30,578 nucleotides of DNA from positions 3,461 through 34,038 of the forward strand of contig DCGV01000041.1 of assembly GCA_002314725.1 (NCBI GenBank), in the 5' to 3' direction. The notes beneath the pieces were generated by a model, which was not told the origin of the DNA, did not search any database, and was given only the letters and a program-made list of their open reading frames with translations. The stretch comes from Bacteroidales bacterium UBA1769. GTDB lineage: Bacteria; Bacteroidota; Bacteroidia; Bacteroidales; UBA932. How positions within the stretch are numbered: position 1 is the first letter of the stretch; each line of letters begins with the position of its first letter. This document shows positions 7,075-15,525 of the stretch, in pieces. A program made the position numbers and the translations under genes.

Positions 7075-7543
7075 TGGTGCATATATTGCTTCTGAAGGAG
7101 GTGTTCCTCTGTACAAGAGGACCCATGCTGATACAGATTACCGTGTTGATGGACACAAGGTGCTTGTTCAATCAAATAATCCTATACAGAAGAAGAGTCC
7201 AGTGAATTCAAACTCAGAAAATCCTATTTATCTTTGTGGAACTACAGATAAAAATGGGAAAATCAAGATTACAACTATTGGCGTATACGAGAATCACAAA
7301 CTAGTCTATACAATAGATATTGAGTACGATAAGAATGGGAATGTGATTCCTTATGCAAATGGTGGGAAAAGAACAACCCATGCTCATAAGTGGCCTATCG
7401 ATAAAAGTTCAGGGGATGTAGGGCGAAAGTCCCATTATCCAAGGAACTCGCTTCCATATAGTCACGATTATGATAAATTATTGCAAGACATTTCAGATTT
7501 TAACAAAAAAGGGAAGATATGGAAACCACAAAAAGAACGATAG
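7064..7543 (+). CDS. Basic protein of unknown function, candidate toxin or effector domain
   Basis: I do not recognise the family with certainty. The 159-residue protein is basic (about 25 Lys/Arg against 17 Asp/Glu) and begins with a Gly-rich phrase GGNGAYIASEGGVPLYKRTH. A beta-rich middle follows (IKITTIGVYENHKLVYTIDI), then a His-rich patch THAHKWP near 107-113 and VGRKSHYPRN near 123-132. Gly-rich entry, clustered His/Lys/Arg and small size are typical of nuclease-like C-terminal toxin domains, but no known catalytic motif can be assigned. Its start overlaps the DUF4417 gene by 11 bases and its end overlaps the next gene by 25, so the three are probably translationally coupled. Removing one G from the GGG at 7066-7068 would fuse it in frame to the DUF4417 protein as ACYGGNGAY. 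The start ATG is therefore uncertain. Confidence 0.6.
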   Translation: MGGNGAYIASEGGVPLYKRTHADTDYRVDGHKVLVQSNNPIQKKSPVNSNSENPIYLCGTTDKNGKIKITTIGVYENHKLVYTIDIEYDKNGNVIPYANGGKRTTHAHKWPIDKSSGDVGRKSHYPRNSLPYSHDYDKLLQDISDFNKKGKIWKPQKER

Positions 7544-7935
7544 CTTTACTAAATTATTATGGGGAAGGTAAGCACCTCTATGAAGATGAACTTGGTTGGT
7601 GGCAAAACGTTAAGGATGAAGCGCATTCTCTAATTTCGAAGGATATCTTTGAATACGAGATAATTCAAATGGGGCTCAACCTCGCTTTCTACTATATTGA
7701 CAATGATACTTGTTATGGGTTACATACTGAATGTCTCCCTATTGAATTTAAGATTCTTCCACGCGACAAAACTGAAGAATTTATTTGCTGGCAATGTGAT
7801 TTCGACACCCATCATGACGGCCACGTCCTCTATTCATTTGATGAAAGAACAATGAATATATGGGATACCATTCGAATTGATGAAAAGACCTTGGGAGAGG
7901 TTCTTGAGCGGTCGATAATAATGACTCTTAATTAA
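7519..7935 (+). CDS. Acidic protein of unknown function, candidate immunity protein
   Basis: The 138-residue protein is strongly acidic (roughly 28 Asp/Glu against a dozen Lys/Arg), soluble, and has no signal peptide. It contains WW near 27-28, a CWQCDFDTHHDGH stretch near 95-107 with two Cys and several His that could bind metal, and a helical C-terminus (IDEKTLGEVLERSIIM). I do not recognise a named family. It starts inside the last 25 bases of the preceding basic gene and ends 30 bases before a terminator. A small acidic protein directly after a basic putative effector is the usual layout of toxin-immunity pairs, so immunity is a reasonable but unproven guess. Alternatively both are unrelated cargo of the DUF4417 cassette. 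Confidence 0.6.
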   Translation: METTKRTIALLNYYGEGKHLYEDELGWWQNVKDEAHSLISKDIFEYEIIQMGLNLAFYYIDNDTCYGLHTECLPIEFKILPRDKTEEFICWQCDFDTHHDGHVLYSFDERTMNIWDTIRIDEKTLGEVLERSIIMTLN

Positions 7936-7964
7936 TCAGTATTTATACAACTGTATTATAAAGT

Positions 7965-7997
7965 TGAGACGGGTCAATATGGCTCGTCTCATTTTTT
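7965..7997 (+). terminator. Terminator closing the DUF4417 cassette
   Basis: TGAGACG (7965-7971) pairs with CGTCTCA (7985-7991), 7 bp, with further partial pairing inside, followed by six T (7992-7997). It lies 30 bases after the last stop of the cassette. Confidence 0.7.
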
Positions 7998-8099
7998 CAT
8001 TCGGACACCAATAACAACATAAAGATTAAAATTGGTCCAACTTATCAAATCCCTTCAACACTTTAGAGATGTTAGACTAGGGACTTCCAATAAAACAAT

Positions 8100-8130
8100 T
8101 TTGTAAAGCGGCAGGAAATAATTACCTTTG
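8100..8130 (+). promoter_or_regulatory. Promoter for thyA-folA and downstream genes
   Basis: TTTG (8100-8103), a 19-base spacer, then TACCTTTG (8123-8130): a perfect match to the Bacteroidota promoter. Transcription should start near 8135, downstream of the longer reading-frame start at 8128, so it fixes the thyA start at 8161. Confidence 0.85.
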
Positions 8131-8160
8131 CCGAGTTGCATAAAAGCGACAGAAAGTCTT

Positions 8161-8955
8161 ATGAAACAATATCTTGACCTACTCAGGTACATCCAAGAGA
8201 ATGGTGTTATGAAGGGGGATCGTACAGGTACCGGCACCAAGAGTATCTTCGGATATCAAATGAGATTCAATCTAAACGACGGTTTCCCATTGTTGACAAC
8301 CAAGAAAGTTCACCTTAAATCCATAATCTATGAACTATTGTGGTTTATCGCGGGGGATACGAATATCAAATATTTGAATGATCACGGTGTGACAATCTGG
8401 GATGAGTGGGCTGATGAGAATGGTGAGTTAGGGCCTGTGTATGGTCATCAATGGCGCAGTTGGCCTACTCCTGACGGAGGAACTATCGATCAGTTGAAGA
8501 ATGTGATTGACAGCTTGAAGAATAATCCAGACAGTCGCAGGCATATTGTATCTGCATGGAATGTCTCTGAAGTTGACAAGATGGCTCTTCCTCCTTGTCA
8601 CTCTTTGTTCCAATTCTACGTTGCCGACAATACGCTTTCATGTCAGTTATATCAGAGAAGTGCTGATGTATTCCTTGGAGTGCCTTTCAATATCGCTTCA
8701 TATGCGCTTCTGACTATGATGGTAGCGCAGGTTTGTGGGTATAAACTTGGAGATTTTGTACATACATTAGGAGATGCTCATATCTATAGTAACCACTTTG
8801 AACAGGTGGAATTGCAACTCTCACGCGAGCCGAAACCACTTCCGAAGATGCTCATAAATCCAGATAAAAAAGATATCTTCTCCTTTGAATATGAAGATTT
8901 CACATTGGAAGGATATGAGTGTTGGCCTGGTATTAAAGCCCCGATTGCAGTATGA
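8161..8955 (+). CDS. thyA: Thymidylate synthase ThyA
   Basis: The protein converts dUMP to dTMP with methylene-tetrahydrofolate as carbon and hydride donor, producing dihydrofolate. With the ATG at 8161 it is 264 residues, the same length as the E. coli enzyme. The catalytic Cys lies in LPPCHSLFQF at residue 146, and RTGTGTKSIFG (21-31) is the phosphate-binding loop. QLYQRSADVFLGVPFNIASYA and the C-terminal APIAV are also present. The longer frame from 8128 would begin upstream of the expected transcription start and adds residues the family lacks. The last bases overlap the folA start (ATGA), coupling production of dihydrofolate to its reductase. All expected active-site residues are present. 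Confidence 0.97.
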   Translation: MKQYLDLLRYIQENGVMKGDRTGTGTKSIFGYQMRFNLNDGFPLLTTKKVHLKSIIYELLWFIAGDTNIKYLNDHGVTIWDEWADENGELGPVYGHQWRSWPTPDGGTIDQLKNVIDSLKNNPDSRRHIVSAWNVSEVDKMALPPCHSLFQFYVADNTLSCQLYQRSADVFLGVPFNIASYALLTMMVAQVCGYKLGDFVHTLGDAHIYSNHFEQVELQLSREPKPLPKMLINPDKKDIFSFEYEDFTLEGYECWPGIKAPIAV

Positions 8956-9449
8956 TGGAGAGAACTATTTCAATTATCGTAGCTGTTTCAGACAATTGGG
9001 CGATAGGACGTGGCGGCGATATGCCTTGGCATATCTCTGAGGACTTGAAATATTTTAAAAGGGTAACTACCGGTCATACAGTGATAATGGGCCGGAAGAC
9101 TTGGGAATCGATCGGGTCAAAGCCTCTTCCCGGCAGGGAGAATATAGTTATATCAAGGACGCTTGATACCAATGAAAATGTGAGAGTAGTCCCTTCTCCA
9201 TTGGATGCTGTCAAGATAGCTCAATCACAGGAGTTGTTTATTATTGGCGGAGGAACCATTTACAACGTTTCTTTTCAATATGCAAATAAGCTCTATCTTA
9301 CAAAAGTTCATACGATAATAGACGATGCAGATACTTTCTTCCCGGAGGTGGATTTGAATCAGTGGAGAGAGGTTTATCACAGTGAAATGTTTCATGACGA
9401 GAAATGCAACGTTGATTTTGAATTTGTTCAGTACGAACGCAAAAAGTAA
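8952..9449 (+). CDS. folA: Dihydrofolate reductase
   Basis: The 165-residue enzyme reduces dihydrofolate to tetrahydrofolate with NADPH, recycling the product of ThyA. Family motifs are complete: IVAVSDNWAIGRGGDMPWHI with the Met20-type loop, catalytic Glu at residue 30 (equivalent to E. coli Asp27), the NADPH-binding HTVIMGRKTWESIG, PLPGRENIVISR and LFIIGGGTIYN. Two consecutive ATGs are possible (8952 and 8955); the first overlaps the thyA stop by four bases and is the usual coupled arrangement. It is followed 12 bases later by the sodium symporter gene, so the operon continues. Confidence 0.97.
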   Translation: MMERTISIIVAVSDNWAIGRGGDMPWHISEDLKYFKRVTTGHTVIMGRKTWESIGSKPLPGRENIVISRTLDTNENVRVVPSPLDAVKIAQSQELFIIGGGTIYNVSFQYANKLYLTKVHTIIDDADTFFPEVDLNQWREVYHSEMFHDEKCNVDFEFVQYERKK

Positions 9450-9461
9450 TTTATTTCCATT

Positions 9462-10799
9462 ATGAGTCAAGAGCGAGAAAGTTTTGGCACTTCCTTCGGT
9501 ATGCTGGTGGCCTTGGCCGGATCCGCAGTAGGTTTGGGTAATCTTTGGCGTTTTCCATATCTTATGGGTCAAAATGGAGGTGCAGCCTTCATTATCATCT
9601 ATCTGATATTTGTATTCATACTCTGCCTTCCTATTTTTATGTCAGAGTTCATGCTTGGAAGGAAAGCCCAAGTGAATGCCTTCAAACTTTACAAACAACT
9701 TGCCCCGGGGACCAATTGGAAGTATCTTGGAATTTTCAACTTTCTTGCTCCAATTTTTGTCCTATCCTTTTACTGTGTAGTAGGAGGTTGGACTGTGAAG
9801 TATCTTGTTGAATCTCTGACATTTACGCCTATTGATGCCGGACAGTTGGACAGCCATTTCACAAATTTCATCACTTCAGGGAGTTCTGTGATATATACAA
9901 TGGTTTTTTTGCTTCTGACAGCTGGCATTGTAATATTCGGAATTCAGAAGGGGATAGAAAAGGTTTCAAAAGCTCTCATTCCTGTTCTGTTCCTGCTTGT
10001 TTTGATAATAGCCATTTACAATATATTCCTTCCTGGAAGTGGGGCAGGGTACGATTACCTACTGAAACCTGATTTCTCAAAGGTGACAGGCCATACTTTC
10101 GCAGCAGCCCTTGGTCAGGCATTTTTCTCACTCTCCCTTGGATGTGGAACAATATTGACATACGCTTCATACTCTTCCAAGAGCGTAAAGATTTTGAAGA
10201 TGTCAATAGGTACAATCATATCGGACACTATGTTTGCATTGATTGCAGGATGTGCCATAATACCTGCTGTATTTGCTTATGGTCTCAATGTCCAAGAGGG
10301 GCCAGGTTTGGTATTTATTACACTTCCAAATGTATTCGGCCAGATGCCTGCGGGAAGCATCGTTGCAGTCATATTTTTCTTCATCCTCTTGCTTGCCGCT
10401 TTGACATCATCAATCTCTCTATTTGAGGTGGTTGCAACAGTGGTGATTGAGAAGTTCAAGACTTCACGAATCAAGGCTGTCCTTTCATCAGTACTGCTAT
10501 TTGCCATTCTATCTACATTGTGCGCGCTTTCTGAAGGGGCACTTTCAGATGTTAAATTATTCGGAATGAATATCTTTGACTTCGCAGATTATGCCTCTTC
10601 GAATATTATAATGACATTTGGAGTATTGACAATGGTTCTGTTTGTTGGCTGGAAGATGCCGAAAAAGGATGTACTTGCTGAATTTACAAATAATGGTACA
10701 TTGGGGAGACAGACATTGTATAATACAATCTATTTTATAATTAAATATTTGGCCCCGATAGTTGTGCTTGCTGTTATCGTAGTTCAATTATTTGGCTAG
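9462..10799 (+). CDS. Sodium:neurotransmitter symporter (SNF/LeuT family)
   Basis: The 445-residue inner-membrane protein starts with the LeuT-fold TM1 signature GSAVGLGNLWRFPYLMGQNGG (about residues 20-40), the unwound helix that binds sodium and substrate. It continues with roughly 11 further membrane helices, in line with the 11-12 helix bacterial MhsT/TnaT group. Such carriers import amino acids by sodium coupling. Substrate cannot be read from sequence; aromatic or hydrophobic amino acids are common for the group. It sits 12 bases after folA and 6 bases before rsmA in a tight plus-strand run. Position in a folate and RNA-methylation operon does not by itself explain its role. Confidence 0.92.
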   Translation: MSQERESFGTSFGMLVALAGSAVGLGNLWRFPYLMGQNGGAAFIIIYLIFVFILCLPIFMSEFMLGRKAQVNAFKLYKQLAPGTNWKYLGIFNFLAPIFVLSFYCVVGGWTVKYLVESLTFTPIDAGQLDSHFTNFITSGSSVIYTMVFLLLTAGIVIFGIQKGIEKVSKALIPVLFLLVLIIAIYNIFLPGSGAGYDYLLKPDFSKVTGHTFAAALGQAFFSLSLGCGTILTYASYSSKSVKILKMSIGTIISDTMFALIAGCAIIPAVFAYGLNVQEGPGLVFITLPNVFGQMPAGSIVAVIFFFILLLAALTSSISLFEVVATVVIEKFKTSRIKAVLSSVLLFAILSTLCALSEGALSDVKLFGMNIFDFADYASSNIIMTFGVLTMVLFVGWKMPKKDVLAEFTNNGTLGRQTLYNTIYFIIKYLAPIVVLAVIVVQLFG

Positions 10800-10805
10800 G
10801 AAGAT

Positions 10806-11561
10806 ATGGATGTTAGACCAAAAAAGGCTTTAGGACAACACTTTTTGACCGACCAAAGCGTAGCTCAAAATATTGTCGCCGCATTGAAAACCGAAGGTGA
10901 CGTTTTGGAAGTTGGCCCCGGGATGGGGGTATTGACACAATATCTTTTACAACGTTCTGAAATAAATCTTAAGGTTGTGGAGATAGATACTGAATCTGTT
11001 CAATATTTGATAGAACACTTCCCCGTACTTGCTCCGAACCTATATGAGGCAGATTTTTTAAAATTGGATCTTGCCAAATTGTTTTCAAATGAGTTTGCCG
11101 TTATCGGCAATTTTCCATATAACATCTCGTCACAAATCTTCTTCAAAGTCCTAGAATATCTTGATAGGGTTCCACAAGTTGTCTGTATGATTCAGAAAGA
11201 GGTGGCTGAGAGGTTGGCCGCCGGCCCTGGAAGCAAGACTTACGGGATTCTCTCCGTGCTTCTACAAGCATGGTATGACATTGAGTATCTTTTCACTGTA
11301 GGAGAAGGGGCATTCCTTCCACCGCCAAAGGTAAAATCAGCGGTAATCAGATTGACACGTAATTCCCGTACAGAGCTGGGATGCGATGCTGATTTCTTCA
11401 AAAAAGTGGTCAAGACGACCTTCAACCAGAGACGTAAGACTATCAGAAATTCATTGAAACCTCTAGGATTGACATTAGCAGACGATGTTCCTTTCCTTGA
11501 CAAACGTCCTGAGCAATTGTCTGTTGAGGATTTCATTCTTTTGACTCAAAAACTGTCTTAA
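10806..11561 (+). CDS. rsmA: 16S rRNA dimethyladenosine transferase RsmA (KsgA)
   Basis: The 251-residue protein dimethylates the two adjacent adenines in the 3'-terminal helix of 16S rRNA, using SAM, as a late step of small-subunit assembly. The N-terminal KKALGQHFLTD is the family signature. The SAM-binding loop VGPGMG is at 36-41, the acidic end of strand 2 is VVEID, and the catalytic motif IV is NFPYNISS at about 102-109. The C-terminal helical domain contains FNQRRKTIRNSL. The start is 6 bases after the symporter stop. An inverted repeat follows its stop at 11563-11595 and a new promoter serves mutS. Confidence 0.97.
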   Translation: MDVRPKKALGQHFLTDQSVAQNIVAALKTEGDVLEVGPGMGVLTQYLLQRSEINLKVVEIDTESVQYLIEHFPVLAPNLYEADFLKLDLAKLFSNEFAVIGNFPYNISSQIFFKVLEYLDRVPQVVCMIQKEVAERLAAGPGSKTYGILSVLLQAWYDIEYLFTVGEGAFLPPPKVKSAVIRLTRNSRTELGCDADFFKKVVKTTFNQRRKTIRNSLKPLGLTLADDVPFLDKRPEQLSVEDFILLTQKLS

Positions 11562-11562
11562 G

Positions 11563-11595
11563 TTTCAACTCATTCTGTCGGGATGTGAGTTGAAA
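11563..11595. repeat. 10-bp inverted repeat between rsmA and mutS
   Basis: TTTCAACTCA (11563-11572) and TGAGTTGAAA (11586-11595) are perfect complements around a 13-base loop, starting 1 base after the rsmA stop. No T tract follows. It ends just before the -7 box of mutS and overlaps where a -33 element would lie, so it may be a weak terminator, an operator, or both. Confidence 0.5.
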
Positions 11596-11600
11596 ATCAC

Positions 11601-11608
11601 TATCTTTG
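11601..11608 (+). promoter_or_regulatory. -7 box for mutS
   Basis: TATCTTTG matches TAnnTTTG. A start a few bases downstream would leave the ATG at 11610 at or before the 5' end of the mRNA, so translation most likely begins at 11649. No clear -33 box is present at 19-21 bases. Confidence 0.6.
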
Positions 11609-11648
11609 TATGATTGCCCCAAGGAATACAAATGGGGTACAAACAAAT

Positions 11649-14252
11649 ATGAAAGAGAAGGGAAGCGAGACTCCGATGCTGAAGCAATATTTCGAGATAA
11701 AGGCAAATTATCCCGATACTATTTTGTTGTATAGAGTAGGAGATTTCTACGAGACATTTGGCCAAGATGCGATTACTACAAGTAAAGTGTTGGGAATTGT
11801 TCTGACGCGTAAGGCCAGTGGTGCGGGGTCCTATACGGAACTTGCCGGCGTGCCTCATCACGCTCTGGATGCTTACCTTCCTAAATTAGTGCGTGCTGGA
11901 TATAAGGTTGCAGTCTGTGATCAGCTTGAGGATCCTAAACTGACCAAGAAATTGGTCAAGAGAGGTGTCACAGAGTTGGTATCACCGGGAGTGGCTTATA
12001 ATGACGAGTTGCTCAAGAGCAATGAGAACAATTTCCTTGCTTCAGTCTACTTCAATAAAGATACGCGCTATTCGACTCCTGATGTGGCAGGAATCGCCTT
12101 TCTCGATATCTCTACTGGTACATTCAGAGTCGCTCAGGGCAGTGCAGAATACATTGAAGTGCTGCTTTCCACTATGATGCCAAAAGAGATTCTGCTCGAG
12201 AGAGGGTATAAGGATGGCTTCTGCAAACGCTTTGGCAATATCGGATATATCTCCGTTATGGATGAATGGGCGTTTGTTTTGCAATCCGCTCGAAAGAAAT
12301 TATGTGATCAATTTTGTCTTGATACATTGAAAGGGTTCGGTGTAGAGGAGCTTACTCTTGGGCTCAGTGCTGCTGGAGCAATTCTGTTCTATTTAGAAAG
12401 CACTCAACACACCAGTCTGGGCCATATCCGTTCTATTTCAAGAATTGATGAGAGCCAGTTCGTCTGGATGGATCGTTTCACTATCCGTAATCTGGAATTG
12501 TTCAACTCTCTTGCAGGGGCAGAAGGGTGTTCTCTTCTGGGAGTAATTGACAAATGTGTATGCCCTATGGGCGGAAGACTACTGCGTCAATGGCTTGCAA
12601 GACCTTTGAAAGATATAGACAAGCTTAATGAACGATATGATGTAGTCCAATTCTTCGCTGAGGATCAAGCCTTGCGTGAGAAAGTTCGAGGCCAAATAGG
12701 TGAAATTGGGGATTTGGAACGTATCATATCAAAAGCTGCTGCAGGTAGAATTGTTCCACGGGAAGCTCTACAGCTTGAGAGAGGGTTAAGAGCAATTTCG
12801 AAGATAAGTGAAGATGTAGCATCATTGGATAAATATGCAAACTCCTTGGATGGCTGCAGTGCACTTGCTGATGCAATATCCTCAATTATTCTTCAAGATG
12901 CTGCTGCGGCGATTGGGAAAGGACCTGTCATTGCAACAGGCGTAAATGAAGAACTTGACAGATTACGCAAAATTCAATCCAGTGGCAAGGATTATCTTCT
13001 TGAACTTCAGCAGCGTGAAAAAGATAAGACAGGGATATCCTCATTGAAGGTAAGCTATAATAACGTATTCGGATACTATCTTGAAGTGAGGAATGTGCAT
13101 TCTGACAAGGTGCCGTCTGAATGGATTCGAAAGCAGACCCTTGTTGGAGCTGAACGCTATATCACTCCCGAGTTGAAAGAGTATGAGGAGCAGATATTGG
13201 GCGCAGAGGAGAAGATTCTAGCCCTAGAAAGTTCTATTTATGGTGATTTAGTCGCTAAGATTCAGAGTGAGATACCGACTATCCAACAGGATGCACAAGT
13301 GATTGCAAATCTTGATGTACTTGCAGGGTTTGCCACATTATCGGTGGAAAGTAACTATTGTCGCCCCGAAATGAATGACTCCTTGACAATCAAAATAGAA
13401 CAGGGGCGTCATCCTGTCATTGAAGCGATGTTACCTGATGGAGATGAGTATATTGCGAATGATCTGATACTTGATAACAACTCTCAACAAATCATAATTC
13501 TAACCGGTCCGAATATGGCAGGTAAGTCTGCTTTCTTGAGACAGACGGCATTGATTGTCCTGCTTGCACAGATCGGTTGCTATGTACCGGCAAAGAGCGC
13601 TGAGATTGGTTATGTTGACAAGATTTTTACACGTGTCGGAGCTTCAGACAACATTTCTAGAGGAGAATCAACTTTTATGGTTGAAATGACAGAGACGGCA
13701 ACAATTCTGAATAATCTTTCAGAACGCTCTTTGATTCTTCTGGATGAGATAGGTCGAGGCACAAGTACATACGATGGAATGTCCATCGCATGGGCCATTG
13801 TTGAGTATCTGCATGGTGCCCCATCACCTAAGACTCTTTTTGCTACACATTATCACGAATTGAATGATCTGGAAACCCTTTTCGAGCGGGTTGTTAATTA
13901 TCATATTTCAGTTAAGGAGATAGACGGGAAGGTAATTTTCCTTAGAAAATTATGTCCTGGCGGTGTCGCTCACAGTTTCGGTATTCATGTAGCTAAACTT
14001 GCAGGAATGCCTAAAGATGTTGTTGACAAAGCCCAAAGAAAACTTGAATCTTTAGAGGGCTCAAAGGATTCAAGCACGTCCCCTTCTAATGTAAAGAGCC
14101 AGAAAGACCCTGTCCAACTTACTTTATATCAATTGGATGATCCATTATTATTGGATATAAAGGATGAGTTGAAGAGGATCGATATTAACAACATGTCTCC
14201 GCTCGATGCTTTTGATACAATCAGGGGACTGAAAAAGAAGATAGGATTGTAA
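11649..14252 (+). CDS. mutS: DNA mismatch repair protein MutS
   Basis: MutS binds mismatches and small loops and, with ATP, recruits MutL. With the start at 11649 the protein is 867 residues. The mismatch-reading Phe-x-Glu is in VGDFYETF at residues 33-35. The connector, lever and clamp regions follow, then the ATPase: Walker A GPNMAGKS at 620-627, the STFMVEM signature, Walker B LILLDEIGRGTSTYDG, and the FATHYHEL switch. A frame extends to 11610 (880 residues), but that ATG coincides with the promoter's expected start point, and the extra 13 residues are not family-like. The C-terminal tail ends in a short helix of the dimer/tetramer type. An ABC permease gene follows after 4 bases. Confidence 0.97.
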   Translation: MKEKGSETPMLKQYFEIKANYPDTILLYRVGDFYETFGQDAITTSKVLGIVLTRKASGAGSYTELAGVPHHALDAYLPKLVRAGYKVAVCDQLEDPKLTKKLVKRGVTELVSPGVAYNDELLKSNENNFLASVYFNKDTRYSTPDVAGIAFLDISTGTFRVAQGSAEYIEVLLSTMMPKEILLERGYKDGFCKRFGNIGYISVMDEWAFVLQSARKKLCDQFCLDTLKGFGVEELTLGLSAAGAILFYLESTQHTSLGHIRSISRIDESQFVWMDRFTIRNLELFNSLAGAEGCSLLGVIDKCVCPMGGRLLRQWLARPLKDIDKLNERYDVVQFFAEDQALREKVRGQIGEIGDLERIISKAAAGRIVPREALQLERGLRAISKISEDVASLDKYANSLDGCSALADAISSIILQDAAAAIGKGPVIATGVNEELDRLRKIQSSGKDYLLELQQREKDKTGISSLKVSYNNVFGYYLEVRNVHSDKVPSEWIRKQTLVGAERYITPELKEYEEQILGAEEKILALESSIYGDLVAKIQSEIPTIQQDAQVIANLDVLAGFATLSVESNYCRPEMNDSLTIKIEQGRHPVIEAMLPDGDEYIANDLILDNNSQQIIILTGPNMAGKSAFLRQTALIVLLAQIGCYVPAKSAEIGYVDKIFTRVGASDNISRGESTFMVEMTETATILNNLSERSLILLDEIGRGTSTYDGMSIAWAIVEYLHGAPSPKTLFATHYHELNDLETLFERVVNYHISVKEIDGKVIFLRKLCPGGVAHSFGIHVAKLAGMPKDVVDKAQRKLESLEGSKDSSTSPSNVKSQKDPVQLTLYQLDDPLLLDIKDELKRIDINNMSPLDAFDTIRGLKKKIGL

Positions 14253-14256
14253 AATC

Positions 14257-15525
14257 ATGTGGCTTTTGAAGCAAAGCATAGTTTCCGCCTTCAGACAATT
14301 GAAGGTGGAGCGCTTTCGTACACTGCTCTCTCTATTGGGAGTGTGTGTGGGTATTTTTTCTATTGTAGCCGTGTTGACGGTGGTGGATTCGATGAAGAGT
14401 GTTCTCATGGACAGTTTCGATTCATTCGGGAGTGATATTGTGATGATAGAGCAAATCCCTATTGAACCAGATTTGAATGAGGATGGATTTTTTAGATGGT
14501 GGGAGTATGCATCAAGACCTCAAGTCTCCTATAAAGAGTATCAATATTTGACAAATAATCCAGAAATAACAGAGATAGCATTTTGTATATACCAATCGGG
14601 AGTTGCAAGTGCAGGAAGGAAGATATATAAAGATGGTGAAGTTGTCGGAGTTGAGGGAGATTGGCTTTTAGCTCTTCGTGGTGAGATAGAGTATGGAAGA
14701 GGGTTTACTATGACAGAATTGAATGAGGGGGATGCCGTTACCATAATCGGAGATGCCGTGGCCAATGAGTTGTTTGGTTCCGGTGCTGAGGCGATCGGGC
14801 AAAGTGTGAGAATTGATGATACTAATGCGACAGTAATAGGGGTCTTTCAAAAGACAGGAGTGAATCAGATGAGCTTGACGGATATCGATGCAGTGAAGGT
14901 TCTGCCTAATAAAATAGTAAATGGAATGAACGGTCCAGACAAAAGAACTAGTATAGTGACAGCTCCCTCTGACGGTATATCCGATGAGCTGTTTTTATCG
15001 TTTCTTAGGGACAAAATGAGAGTTTCCAGAGGTTTGGATTCTACTCAAGAGGATAATTTTGCCTTGAATAGAATCTCTTTTCTGGAGGATGAAGTTAGTG
15101 AGATATTTTCGTTGATAAATGTAGTAGGATGGATTGTGGGATGTTTCTCATTGCTGATAGGTGGATTTGGGATTGCTAATATAATGTTTGTTGCAGTACA
15201 TGAACGTATTCCTCAAATAGGGGTTATGAAAGCACTTGGAGCAAAGAGAAGAGTGATTTTATCCCAATTTTTGGTAGAAGCAATTATTCTGTCGCTTTTG
15301 GGAGCAATTGCCGGTATCGTTTTAGTTGAAGTAGGGGTGCTGATTGTCAATGACATCAGTCATAATACTGGACCTATATATGTAACCGGTAATAATATAA
15401 TGCAGTTGTCATTTGGAAATGTGTTGAAGGGTTTATCTGTAGCCATAATCATTGGTTTATTATCGGGGCTAGCACCAGCAAAATGGGCTGCCCGCCTACA
15501 ACCGACAGTGGCTATGGCTAAATAG
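14257..15525 (+). CDS. ABC transporter permease, MacB/FtsX family
   Basis: The 422-residue protein has the MacB-type layout. There is one membrane helix near the N-terminus (about 20-45, after SAFRQLKVERFRTLLSLLGV), a periplasmic domain of about 230 residues, and three C-terminal helices near 285-308, 335-360 and 385-408 (FtsX domain). The junction phrase VHERIPQIGVMKALGAKRRVIL is a family signature. Such permeases pair with an ABC ATPase and use mechanical movement across the envelope for export of lipoproteins, peptides or small molecules. No ATPase gene is next to it, so the partner must be elsewhere. It is 4 bases after mutS, and its stop overlaps the convergent recombinase gene by 8 bases. 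Confidence 0.92.
   Translation: MWLLKQSIVSAFRQLKVERFRTLLSLLGVCVGIFSIVAVLTVVDSMKSVLMDSFDSFGSDIVMIEQIPIEPDLNEDGFFRWWEYASRPQVSYKEYQYLTNNPEITEIAFCIYQSGVASAGRKIYKDGEVVGVEGDWLLALRGEIEYGRGFTMTELNEGDAVTIIGDAVANELFGSGAEAIGQSVRIDDTNATVIGVFQKTGVNQMSLTDIDAVKVLPNKIVNGMNGPDKRTSIVTAPSDGISDELFLSFLRDKMRVSRGLDSTQEDNFALNRISFLEDEVSEIFSLINVVGWIVGCFSLLIGGFGIANIMFVAVHERIPQIGVMKALGAKRRVILSQFLVEAIILSLLGAIAGIVLVEVGVLIVNDISHNTGPIYVTGNNIMQLSFGNVLKGLSVAIIIGLLSGLAPAKWAARLQPTVAMAK

Noticed and set aside
8128..8160. N-terminal extension of thyA
   Set aside because: The extension begins inside the -7 box; ThyA from 8161 has exactly the canonical length.
6237..8951. Shared 11-mer CCGATTGCAGT near 6239 and at the end of thyA (8941)
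   Set aside because: It was considered as a possible insertion-site duplication around the DUF4417 cassette, but it is short, flanking bases do not match, and one copy is in conserved thyA coding sequence.
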